Shown here in pieces: positions 18,236 through 26,339 of a stretch of DNA of 64,000 bases. The stretch's first letter is position 1. Every line of letters starts with the position of its first letter. A program made the translations under genes and the position numbers. Below the pieces are notes generated by a model that saw nothing but the letters and a program-made list of their open reading frames with translations, made no database searches and was not told the DNA's origin. Origin of the DNA: DATHTS01 sp965219305 (lineage in GTDB: Bacteria > Acidobacteriota > Blastocatellia > Pyrinomonadales > Pyrinomonadaceae); the NCBI GenBank assembly GCA_965219305.1, contig OZ244725.1, forward strand, positions 3,720,001 to 3,784,000. Reading direction: 5' to 3'.

Positions 18236-20470
18236 ATGAGTGAACTAAAACGCAGAGATTTTCTAAAAACGAGTGTTGCGGCAATCGCGGCGGGAACGAT
18301 TTTAAAAGGGAGTGCCAAAGCGGAAAACAGTCCGTTGCCCGCGCCGGAACAAATGGCGCAGACGACGAATTTGCCCGATATTCCGACGACAGATTCGATG
18401 CGTTCGGTGGTAATGACGCACAAATTCGGCGATCTTTTTAATCCGCCGGGATTGACGAATCAATGGGGCTGCGCTCAAGCCGCGATGGACGTGGTTGCCG
18501 TCAGAAGTATCGCTTTTCCGCCGTTCGCGCAGGGCGAAATGAACGTCGCTCCGCTCGGCGCAGGCGGTGAACTTTTGACCGGAGTTTTATACGTTGACGA
18601 AGAATATTTCGCGGCAACGAAAACGCCGATCGAATTTGTTTGGCAGCCTGATCGAATCGAACGCAAAACCGTTTACAAAGATTTGGAAATTACTTCGACG
18701 ACCATCGTGCCGTTTGAAACGATGGCGGTCGCGGTGAAATTCAACGTCAAAAATATCTCGAACAAACGGCGAAAAACGGAAATAAAATTAGCAATCAACG
18801 GCGGCGCGGCGAAGCTTCTCGCGCCGTGGAACGCCGCATATTCGCCCGGAGAATATGACAACGCGCGAACGATTGATAAAGCGCGAAACGCCGTTTTATG
18901 CAAAGCAGTTCACAGCGAAGCGTTCGTTTTGCAGGGCGCGTCGCCTGCGCCGGATGAACTTTTGCCGTCGTGGATCATTTACAATTTCGATCTCGCGCCG
19001 GGAGAAACAAGATCCGTAACTTTTGTAAATTCGCTGGGCGAAAGTCAGGCGATGTGCGAGAAAAATTACGACGCGATAATTAACGATTTTGAAAAAGTTT
19101 CGGCGAGGACAACCAAGGGATGGAACGCGGAATTGAAAGCCGCGTTTACGCCGAAAAACGGACGTTACTCGGGTCATTTACCGACCCTTGTAACGTCCGA
19201 TGATTCCGTCAAGCGCATTTATCACACGGCGGCGATGCACGCGCTTTATTTTCGCCGCACCACGCCGCATTCGGTTTACGGCACGACTTACGTGACATTG
19301 ATGCCGCGATATTGGGAGACGACGACGTTTCTCTGGGACATTTCCTTGAGCGCGATGCTGCTTTCGATGCTCGATCCCGAAATCCTGAAACGAATGATGG
19401 AAACGTGGATGAAACTCGACATCTACAAACATTTCGGAACGGAATTTCTAACCGGCGCGGGCGTTGGACCTTGGTATTCGGTCAACGATTACGCGATGTC
19501 CAGAATGGCGAAAGAATATCTGCGCTGGACGGGCGACAAAGCGTGGTTAGACAAAGAAGTCGGCGGGAAAAAAGTTCTCGATTATCTCGTTTCCTACGCT
19601 GAAAATTGGCGCAAACTCGACACGAACAAACACGGTTTAGCAGATTACGGCGGCGTGAACAATCTGCTCGAAGCGGTTTCGAGTTATGTTCACGAAGTCG
19701 CGGGATTAAATGCGGCGAATGTTTATAATCTGCGTTTCGTCGCCGATTTGCTCGAATATAAAAATCAAAAAGGACGCGCCAACGCAATGCGGAAAGAAGC
19801 CGAAGATTTGGGCAAAAGGGTTCAGCAACTTTATGTTGACGGGCGCGGAATCTGGCGTTGTAAATTGCCTGACGGAAGTTACAACGAAGTTCATCACTGC
19901 TACGATTTCGGCACGACTTTGATGAACATCGGCGATCTGATGCCGCAGAAACAAAAGACGGAAATGGTCGGATTTTTCAAACGCGAACTGCAAACGCCGA
20001 CGTGGATGCGCGCGCTTTCGACGAAGGATTTGGACGTAACATTCAGCATTCGTCCCGATCATCAATGGACGGGCGCATATTGCGCTTGGGCGGCATTGGC
20101 GTTGAGCGGTTTGTATGTCGCAAATGAAATTGATACCGCGCTTGATTGGATGAAAGGTTTGGCGAAAACTACGATGCAGGGACCGATCGCACAGGCGCAT
20201 TTTGTCGAAGATTTTGTTGATCCCGAATCGAACGGCGGCGCGATTAAAGCACCGTCCGATCAGCCGTTTATCAATGATTGGTCGTGCGTTTCGGGCTGTA
20301 ATTATCTCGAACCGATAGTTGATTCGATCTTCGGTGTCAACGCCGGATTATTCGGCGAAATTACGGCGAAACCGAAATTCGGCAAATTCGATGCGAACGC
20401 GGAATTACGCAACATAAATTATCAAGGCACAAATTACACGGCGGCGAAAAACGGCGTAAAAAAAGCCTGA
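18236..20470 (+). CDS. Tat-exported six-hairpin glycosidase-like protein
   Basis: A 744-residue protein whose N-terminus MSELKRRDFLKTSVAAIAAG is a twin-arginine signal. An N-terminal beta-rich domain (about residues 55-290) precedes an (alpha/alpha)6-like domain with many Trp/Tyr/Asp-containing helices (PRYWETTTFLWDISLSAML, YGGVNNLLEAVSSYVHEVAGLNAANVYNL, HQWTGAYCAWAALALSG). This layout is that of six-hairpin glycosidases such as GH63, GH78 and GH116, but no single family can be assigned. Catalytic acids are probably among the Asp/Glu of WETTTFLWD and the ADYGG region. Tat export implies folding in the cytoplasm. It sits between the GH38-like protein and an esterase, consistent with one degradation cluster. 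Confidence 0.65.
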   Translation: MSELKRRDFLKTSVAAIAAGTILKGSAKAENSPLPAPEQMAQTTNLPDIPTTDSMRSVVMTHKFGDLFNPPGLTNQWGCAQAAMDVVAVRSIAFPPFAQGEMNVAPLGAGGELLTGVLYVDEEYFAATKTPIEFVWQPDRIERKTVYKDLEITSTTIVPFETMAVAVKFNVKNISNKRRKTEIKLAINGGAAKLLAPWNAAYSPGEYDNARTIDKARNAVLCKAVHSEAFVLQGASPAPDELLPSWIIYNFDLAPGETRSVTFVNSLGESQAMCEKNYDAIINDFEKVSARTTKGWNAELKAAFTPKNGRYSGHLPTLVTSDDSVKRIYHTAAMHALYFRRTTPHSVYGTTYVTLMPRYWETTTFLWDISLSAMLLSMLDPEILKRMMETWMKLDIYKHFGTEFLTGAGVGPWYSVNDYAMSRMAKEYLRWTGDKAWLDKEVGGKKVLDYLVSYAENWRKLDTNKHGLADYGGVNNLLEAVSSYVHEVAGLNAANVYNLRFVADLLEYKNQKGRANAMRKEAEDLGKRVQQLYVDGRGIWRCKLPDGSYNEVHHCYDFGTTLMNIGDLMPQKQKTEMVGFFKRELQTPTWMRALSTKDLDVTFSIRPDHQWTGAYCAWAALALSGLYVANEIDTALDWMKGLAKTTMQGPIAQAHFVEDFVDPESNGGAIKAPSDQPFINDWSCVSGCNYLEPIVDSIFGVNAGLFGEITAKPKFGKFDANAELRNINYQGTNYTAAKNGVKKA

Positions 20471-20474
20471 AGTT

Positions 20475-20636
20475 TTGCCCGCGAAAAGCGCGGAACTGCG
20501 CGGAAGATTTTTTATGAAACCGCGAATTTTTACAGGTAAACACGGATTTTTGGGAATCTCACAATTCATTGTTTTTTTTCTTTCTTTATTGTTCGTGTTT
20601 ATCTGTAATAAAAATTTCCGGGTTTTCCGCGGGCAA
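20475..20636. repeat. 162-bp palindromic element with TTGCCCGCG ends
   Basis: TTGCCCGCG at the left and CGCGGGCAA at the right are complementary. Inner segments also pair: AAACCGCGAATTTTTACAG near 20517 with the region of TGTTTATCTGTAATAAAAAT near 20597. Words from this element recur as partial copies near 23020-23120, 39364-39380 and 58385-58412, so it belongs to a dispersed family. Confidence 0.75.
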
Positions 20637-20665
20637 ATGTTATTTTTTTAGATTTTTCAGAAGTT

Positions 20666-21568
20666 ATGAAAAAACAAATTTCGATCTTAATTTTAATACT
20701 TTTCGCGGCAAATTTTGTCCGGGCGCAAAATACGAGCGAATCACTTCTGAAAATAGCTGACAGATATTGGGTCAATCAGGATGTCGTTTATAGCGTTGCT
20801 AATAACACGCAGTTAAAACTCGACGTTTGGTATCCGCACGACAATCCGAATCCAACGCCGACATTGATTTATTTTCACGGCGGCGGCTGGATTTTCGGCA
20901 CGAAGGAAGGTTCGGTTTTTCAATTTTTGCCGTTTTTAGAAAAAGGATGGCGCGTCGTTAATGTCGAATATCGAATGGCGAGTAATTCGCTCGCTCCGGC
21001 GGCAGTCGAAGACACGCGATGCGCTTTGCGCTGGGTTTTTCGCAACGCGAAACAATATAATTTCGACAAATCGAAAATCGTTTTGACCGGACAGTCGGCG
21101 GGCGGACATCTTTCGTTGATTACCGGAATGCTGCCCGACGGAACCGCGCTCGATAATCAATGTTATGCGGCGGAAAAATACGGCGACGAAAAAATGAACG
21201 TCGCGGCGATCATCAATTGGTATGGAATTACCGATGTCAACGATATTATTCAGGGCGAAAATTTGAAAAATTACGGCGCGATGTGGATGGGAAGCCAAAC
21301 GAACGCGGCGGAAATCGCCAAAAGAGTTTCGCCTTTGACTTACGTCAGAAAAGATTTGCCGCCGATCTTGACGATTCACGGCGACAGCGATGATGTCGTG
21401 CCGTATTCACAAGCGACAAAATTAAAAAACGCGCTCGACAAAGCAAAGGTCAAAAACGAACTTTTTACAATAAAAGGCGGCGGACACGGTGGTTTTTCTC
21501 AAGCCGATTATGTGAAGTCTTACGATGAAATCTGGAAATTTTTGAAGGAAAACAAGATTTTTGAATAA
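20666..21568 (+). CDS. Secreted alpha/beta-hydrolase (carboxylesterase-like)
   Basis: A 300-residue esterase with a signal peptide (MKKQISILILILFAANFVRA). It has the HSL/BD-FAE-type oxyanion motif YFHGGGW, the nucleophile elbow GQSAGG (Ser144), an aspartate in GDSDDVVP and histidine in GGGHGG. Related enzymes remove acetyl or feruloyl groups from plant polysaccharides, which fits a position after two glycosidases. The exact acyl substrate is unknown. It is followed by a MITE-like palindromic element. Confidence 0.85.
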   Translation: MKKQISILILILFAANFVRAQNTSESLLKIADRYWVNQDVVYSVANNTQLKLDVWYPHDNPNPTPTLIYFHGGGWIFGTKEGSVFQFLPFLEKGWRVVNVEYRMASNSLAPAAVEDTRCALRWVFRNAKQYNFDKSKIVLTGQSAGGHLSLITGMLPDGTALDNQCYAAEKYGDEKMNVAAIINWYGITDVNDIIQGENLKNYGAMWMGSQTNAAEIAKRVSPLTYVRKDLPPILTIHGDSDDVVPYSQATKLKNALDKAKVKNELFTIKGGGHGGFSQADYVKSYDEIWKFLKENKIFE

Positions 21569-21573
21569 GACAT

Positions 21574-21732
21574 AAAAAATGGAAAAAGTCAGATACAAAT
21601 TCGGGGTTGAAAATGTTTTTAAGACAAATAAAAGTTGTATGACCACTTCTTAATATTTTCTTATTTCATTTTAGGAATTAATCATAGAAATTCCTCCAAA
21701 CCCGAATTTGTGTCTGACTTTTTCCATTTTTT
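21574..21732. repeat. 159-bp MITE-like element with about 34-bp terminal inverted repeats
   Basis: Left arm 21574-21608 and right arm 21699-21732 are complementary over about 34 bp, with one mismatch and one extra base. The outer part reads AAAAAATGGAAAAAGTCAGA. The roughly 90-bp AT-rich interior has no coding potential. The inner word AAAAAGTCAGA also begins the element at 46833-46950, suggesting related ends. Confidence 0.8.
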
Positions 21733-21767
21733 GAAAAATAAAAAATTAAAAGTCATTTTATAAATTT

Positions 21768-23021
21768 ATGAAAATTACCGACATCAAAGCGACGACCGTG
21801 ACAGTTCCACTCGAAGCACCGCTCAGACACGCGGTGGGCGCACATTGGGGCAGATTTGTCCGCACGATTGTTGAAGTTGAAACCGACGAAGGCATCGTCG
21901 GACTCGGCGAAATGGGCGGCGGCGGCGAATCGGCGGAAAACGCTTTTTGCGCGATGAAAGATTATTTGATCGGACATAATCCGGCGAATTTGGAAGAAAT
22001 GCGGTTCAAGATCGCCAATCCGACGGCTTCGCTTTACAACAACCGGACGCAGATTTTAGCCGCTTTGGAGTTCGCTTGTCTCGATATTTTGGGGCAAAAA
22101 TGGAATGTTCCGGTTTACGAAATTCTGGGCGGAAAATTGCAGTCGGAAGTTCCGTTCGCGTCTTATCTTTTCTTTCGTTACGCAAATTCGAAAACGGGCG
22201 AAGGCGAAGTTAGAACGCCCGAACAATTGGTCAATCACGCCAAAGAATTGAAGGAAAAATACGGATTTTTCTCGCATAAATTAAAAGGCGGTGTTTTCCA
22301 TCCCGAATACGAACTCGAATGTTACCGCGCTTTGGCGGAAGAACTCGGCACGAACAAAATGAGCGGCGATTCGTTTCGTTTCGACCCGAACGCGAGTTGG
22401 TCAACCGAACAGGCGATCTGGTTCGGGCAGAATATCGAGGACATCCGCAACGATTATTACGAAGACCCGGTTTTCGGACTTCAAGGAATGCGCCGCACCA
22501 GAGAAATGGTCAGAATTCCGCTGGCGACGAATACGGTCGTCGTTAATTTTGAACAGCTTGCGACAAATGTTTTAGACACGGCTTGCGACGTAATTCTTTT
22601 AGACACGACATTCTGGGGCGGAATTCGCCCGTGCGTCAAAGCGGCGGGAATCTGCGAGACGTTTCAACTCGGCGTTGCCGTTCACTCAAGCGGCGAACTC
22701 GGCATACAACTGGCGACGATGCTGCATCTCGGCGCGGTCATTCCGAATCTGACTTTCGCGGCGGACGCGCATTATCATCATTTGACCGACGACATCATCG
22801 AAGGCGGCAAGTTTGAATATGTAAACGGACGAATAAAAGTTCCCGACGCGCCCGGACTCGGCGTCAAACTCAACCGCGATAAATTGAACGAATACGCCGA
22901 ATTATATAAAAAACTCGGCGGTTATAATTACGACAGAGACCCGCTTCGTCCCGATTGGTCGCCGATTGTTCCGAACACGCGCTGGGCTGATCCGAACGAT
23001 GACAGAATTCCGCAGATTTAA
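21768..23021 (+). CDS. Enolase-superfamily acid-sugar dehydratase, glucarate-dehydratase-like
   Basis: A 417-residue cytoplasmic enzyme. Its segments align with the glucarate dehydratase subgroup: YLFF, then EKYGF..HKLKGGV with the catalytic Lys171-x-Lys173 pair, metal ligands in FDPNASWS and YYEDPV, ATNTVVVNFEQL, and the histidine base in VHSSGELGIQLA (His306). The C-terminus PDAPGLGVKLN is also typical. Such enzymes remove water from D-glucarate or related acid sugars to give a keto-deoxy acid. With a downstream FAH-family hydrolase and SDR, it may instead dehydrate an aldonate such as L-fuconate or L-rhamnonate in a pathway ending in pyruvate. The substrate is inferred only. Confidence 0.8.
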   Translation: MKITDIKATTVTVPLEAPLRHAVGAHWGRFVRTIVEVETDEGIVGLGEMGGGGESAENAFCAMKDYLIGHNPANLEEMRFKIANPTASLYNNRTQILAALEFACLDILGQKWNVPVYEILGGKLQSEVPFASYLFFRYANSKTGEGEVRTPEQLVNHAKELKEKYGFFSHKLKGGVFHPEYELECYRALAEELGTNKMSGDSFRFDPNASWSTEQAIWFGQNIEDIRNDYYEDPVFGLQGMRRTREMVRIPLATNTVVVNFEQLATNVLDTACDVILLDTTFWGGIRPCVKAAGICETFQLGVAVHSSGELGIQLATMLHLGAVIPNLTFAADAHYHHLTDDIIEGGKFEYVNGRIKVPDAPGLGVKLNRDKLNEYAELYKKLGGYNYDRDPLRPDWSPIVPNTRWADPNDDRIPQI

Positions 23022-23120
23022 GATTTTTTTGCCCACGAAATACGCGAAAAGGCACGAAAAAAAGAAAAAAGTTTTTATTTAAATTTTTAGTGTGTTTCGT
23101 GTATTTCGCGGGCAAATCTT
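23020..23120. repeat. 101-bp palindromic element with GCCC(A/G)CGAAATACGCG arms
   Basis: The left part (AAGATTTTTTTGCCCACGAA and onward) and right part (ending ATTTCGCGGGCAAATCTT) are complementary, with a short A-run indel. The element begins at the enolase stop codon. Its GGGCAA/TTGCCC ends resemble the element at 20475-20636. Confidence 0.75.
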
Positions 23121-23148
23121 AATCACAATAGTCAATCAATATGAAGTT

Positions 23149-24498
23149 ATGAAGCAATTATTTATTAAAATTTTCTACCTCTTTTCCATTTTCGCTCTCT
23201 TCATTCAATTCGCTTTCCCGCAATGTAACTTAAATGTCGGCAAAGGCGAAAGTGCGACCGAATGGAATAAAATTTTTACGCAAAACGGTCCGGGAAAAGG
23301 GTTAGAGCCGAAAGATTCGGCGGGCTGGACGGGAGCGGACAGCACGATTTCGCTTGAACTTCCAAACGGAAACACGGCGTTTTTCTTTTCCGATTCGTTT
23401 ATCGCCGAATCGCCCGAAAAACCCGGCGACGGCAGAGTTTACACGAACGAAAACGGCTTGCGTTTGCGTGAACCAAATTGTTTGCCGCCGATCTGCGGAC
23501 CGCAGCCGGAAAATATTCATTATGTTTACAATAGCATCGTCGTGCGCTCAAAAGACGGCAAAACTTTGAAAACTATCGTCGGCGAAAAAGATAAAAACGG
23601 TTATTCGACGAGCGTTTTTAAACCAAAAGAAAGTACAAATCCGAACGCGATGTTTTGGATGGGCGATCCGTTTTTGGTGGACGTTCAGGGCAGGAAAAAG
23701 GTTTGGGTATTTTTGAACGAATGGCTGGTTGCGCGACCTTTTGATAAAAGTTCTTTTCTCAAATTTCGCGGTCAGTCAATCGCGCAGCTCGATGCCGAAA
23801 CTCTCAAACTCGAAGGAATTAATCCGCTCAAAAACCTCGTAGATGAAGGAGTTTGGGGAATTGCGACGTGGCTCGACGGGGACGATTTATACATTTACGG
23901 AATGCAAAACACCGAGGATATTAAAAACGCGAGAAAAGGCGATATTGAAATCGTCAATAAATACAAAAAACTTTACATCGCCAAAACCGTCGTTTCAAAA
24001 GGAATCGAATATGTCAGCGACGAGAAAAACTGGACGGCTTGGAACGGGAAAAGTTGGACGAAAAATCTAAAAAAACGCGCTTCGATCATTCCCGAAAAAG
24101 ATTCGATCAGCGACGAATTGAGCGTTAAAAGATTGAACATCGGTGGAAAACCTGTTTTCGTGATGGTTTCTTTCGACACATCGGTCGGTTATCTTGATTG
24201 GAAAGATTTGTATTTATATTCGGCGTGCGAGCCGCAGGGACCTTTTGATAACAAAAAATTCGTTTATCAAACGCCGACCGCAGGTTTAACGAAATTGCCG
24301 GGAATGACCGCATCGCAAAGTCTGCAAACAGGTTTGAGCGTCTATAATCCACATATTCACCCGCAATTTACCGAAAACGGAAAACTTCTGATTTCCTACA
24401 ACAGCAATCTGCCGTTCGGCGCGAAACCCGGCGATTCGATCTACGCGGATTTTTACAGACCGCGTTTTGTCTGGGTTCCGATTGAAGGCTTGAAGTAA
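23149..24498 (+). CDS. Secreted beta-propeller-like protein of unknown function (GH43/DUF5005-like)
   Basis: A 449-residue exported protein from the ATG at 23149. A longer frame from 23092 starts inside the palindromic element and is not favoured. The signal peptide is MKQLFIKIFYLFSIFALF and onward, ending near FPQC. Segments such as GWTGADSTISLELPNGNTAFFFSDSF, MFWMGDPFLVD, GIATWLDGDDLYIYG and DLYLYSACEPQGPFDN look like successive blades of a five-bladed propeller, as in GH43, GH32 and DUF4185/DUF5005 proteins. Cys residues near the N-terminus are present. Catalytic residues cannot be assigned. Position between the dehydratase and FAH genes suggests co-regulation with sugar use. Confidence 0.55.
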   Translation: MKQLFIKIFYLFSIFALFIQFAFPQCNLNVGKGESATEWNKIFTQNGPGKGLEPKDSAGWTGADSTISLELPNGNTAFFFSDSFIAESPEKPGDGRVYTNENGLRLREPNCLPPICGPQPENIHYVYNSIVVRSKDGKTLKTIVGEKDKNGYSTSVFKPKESTNPNAMFWMGDPFLVDVQGRKKVWVFLNEWLVARPFDKSSFLKFRGQSIAQLDAETLKLEGINPLKNLVDEGVWGIATWLDGDDLYIYGMQNTEDIKNARKGDIEIVNKYKKLYIAKTVVSKGIEYVSDEKNWTAWNGKSWTKNLKKRASIIPEKDSISDELSVKRLNIGGKPVFVMVSFDTSVGYLDWKDLYLYSACEPQGPFDNKKFVYQTPTAGLTKLPGMTASQSLQTGLSVYNPHIHPQFTENGKLLISYNSNLPFGAKPGDSIYADFYRPRFVWVPIEGLK

Positions 24499-24503
24499 AA
24501 TTT

Positions 24504-25385
24504 ATGAAAATTGTAACTTTTAGAGAAAAAGAAGAGAGAGAAAATTACCGAATCGGCGCGTTGATTTCTGACAGCGAAATTGTTGATTTGACTTCGCTGA
24601 CATCAAAAGAAAGTTTAACGGCAAATGAAATAAACGATTGTTTGAATTTGGAAAAAGACTTTTTTGAAAAAGCAAAAAATGCGATTGAGAAAGATGATCT
24701 GCCGAAGATCGAGCGGGAAAATGTAAAAATCTGTCCGCCGGTTCCGCAACCGAATAAAATTATCTGCATCGGTTTGAATTACCGCGATCACGCTGAAGAA
24801 AGCGGAATGGCAATTCCGAAATCGCCGATCATTTTTTCAAAATTTTCAACCTGCGTGATCGGTGCAAACGAGCCGATATTATTGCCGAAAGGCAGCGAAC
24901 AAGTTGATTATGAAGCGGAAATGGCGTTTGTTATCGGGAAAACAGCAAAAAATGTAAGTCTCGAAAACGCAATGGATTATGTTGTCGGTTACACGAATTT
25001 CAACGATGTTTCGGCGCGTGATTTTCAGTTTGCCGACGGACAATGGACGCGCGGGAAATCTTGCGACACTTTTGCGCCGATGGGCGAATTTATCGCGACA
25101 AAAGACGAAATTTCCGATCCGCACGATTTGCAAATCCAATTTCGTCTGAACGGCGATACTTTGCAGAATTCAAATACGAAAGAATTGATTTTCAAAATCC
25201 CTGAAATCATCGAATTTCTTTCAAACTCAATTACGCTCGAACCCGGCGACATCATCGCCACGGGAACGCCGCCCGGAGTCGGTTTCGCCAGAAAACCGCC
25301 GATTTTTTTGAATGATGGCGACACGGCGGAAGTCGAAATCGAAGGTCTGGGAATTTTGTCGAATAAAGTTTTAATTGATAGTTGA
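24504..25385 (+). CDS. Fumarylacetoacetate-hydrolase-family enzyme (diketo-acid hydrolase-like)
   Basis: A 293-residue cytoplasmic FAH-family protein. The catalytic segments are present: ICIGLNYRDHAEESGM, the metal-binding VDYEAEMAFVIGK, GYTNFNDVSARDFQ and RGKSCDTFAPMG, with TGTPPGVGFARKPP near the C-terminus. In L-fucose and L-rhamnose oxidation, family members split 2,4-diketo-3-deoxyaldonates to pyruvate and lactate; others act on catechol-pathway intermediates. Placement just after a dehydratase and just before an SDR supports the sugar-acid role. It starts 5 bp after the propeller gene stop. The last codons lie inside a palindromic repeat (25379-25456), so the C-terminus may have been reshaped by that element. 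Confidence 0.85.
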   Translation: MKIVTFREKEERENYRIGALISDSEIVDLTSLTSKESLTANEINDCLNLEKDFFEKAKNAIEKDDLPKIERENVKICPPVPQPNKIICIGLNYRDHAEESGMAIPKSPIIFSKFSTCVIGANEPILLPKGSEQVDYEAEMAFVIGKTAKNVSLENAMDYVVGYTNFNDVSARDFQFADGQWTRGKSCDTFAPMGEFIATKDEISDPHDLQIQFRLNGDTLQNSNTKELIFKIPEIIEFLSNSITLEPGDIIATGTPPGVGFARKPPIFLNDGDTAEVEIEGLGILSNKVLIDS

Positions 25386-25456
25386 TAGTGGAAAGTTGAT
25401 AGTTCTTTGATTAATATTAACCCAATTATCAACTATCAATTATCCACTATCCACTA
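25379..25456. repeat. 78-bp palindromic element (TAGTTGATAGTGG type)
   Basis: TAGTTGATAGTGGAAAGTTG at 25379 and onward is complementary, with about four mismatches, to the right arm ending ATCCACTATCCACTA at 25456. It overlaps the last two codons and stop of the FAH gene and fills the gap to the next SDR. Confidence 0.75.
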
Positions 25457-25462
25457 AATTTT

Positions 25463-26224
25463 ATGTTTGATTTAACTGGAAAAATCGCGCTCGTCACGGG
25501 CGCGGCTTCGGGAATCGGCGAAGCGATTGCGAAAACTCTGGCAAATGCCGGCGCGTTTATTTACGTTTGCGATTTGGACGAAACGAACGGCGAAAGAGTC
25601 GTGAGCGAAATCGGCGCGGAAAAAGCGAGTTTTGTGAAATTGAATGTTGCCGAAAAATCCGAATGCAAAACGGCGGCGGAAAAAGTTTTAGCTGAAAAAA
25701 GCAAGCTCGATATTTTGGTCAACAACGCCGGAATCGGTCACGTCGGAACATTGCTCGACGCAACGGAAGAAGACTTGGAACGACTTTTCGCGGTCAACGT
25801 GCGCGGCGTATTTTCTTTGACGAAAGCGTTTCTGCCTTCGATGATCGAACGAAAATACGGCGTAATCATCAATGTCGCGTCAATCGGCGGCGTGATTGCG
25901 ATCAAAGATCGTCTGGCATACTGCACGACGAAATTCGCCGTCGTCGGATTTACGAAAAGCGTCGCGCTCGATCATGCTTTAGAAGGAATTCGCGCCAACG
26001 CGATTTGTCCCGGCAGAGTCGAAACGCCGTTCGTAAAACAAAGAATTTCGGAATATCCCGATCCGAAAAAAGCCTACGCGGAAATGTCGGCGACGCAAGC
26101 CGTCGGCAGAATGGGAACGCCCGACGAAATCGCCGCCGCCGCGCTTTATTTAGCAAGCGACGAAGCCGCATTCGTGACCGGAACGGCGTTTGAAATTGAC
26201 GGCGGTTTTGCAGTCGGAAAATAA
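25463..26224 (+). CDS. Short-chain dehydrogenase, 2-keto-3-deoxyaldonate dehydrogenase-like
   Basis: A 253-residue classical SDR. It has TGAASGIGE near residues 12-20, CDLDE at the end of beta-2 (NAD-type), NNAG, Ser in NVASIGG, and catalytic Tyr/Lys in YCTTK. The EIDGGFAVGK C-terminus is typical. In the L-fucose pathway an SDR oxidises 2-keto-3-deoxy-L-fuconate before the FAH-family hydrolase acts, which matches this gene order (dehydratase, FAH, SDR). Galacturonate- or rhamnose-derived acids are equally possible. It is the last gene of the plus-strand cluster before the IS region. Confidence 0.8.
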   Translation: MFDLTGKIALVTGAASGIGEAIAKTLANAGAFIYVCDLDETNGERVVSEIGAEKASFVKLNVAEKSECKTAAEKVLAEKSKLDILVNNAGIGHVGTLLDATEEDLERLFAVNVRGVFSLTKAFLPSMIERKYGVIINVASIGGVIAIKDRLAYCTTKFAVVGFTKSVALDHALEGIRANAICPGRVETPFVKQRISEYPDPKKAYAEMSATQAVGRMGTPDEIAAAALYLASDEAAFVTGTAFEIDGGFAVGK

Positions 26225-26339
26225 TCCTTTTAAATTTTTGAAACGGTCAAGTTAAAGGTTCTTCCGCGCTTTTGATACTGCTGGCGAATTCGTTATGTTG
26301 TTATTGCCTGTCTGATTACTCTGAGATGGTCAAGTTATT

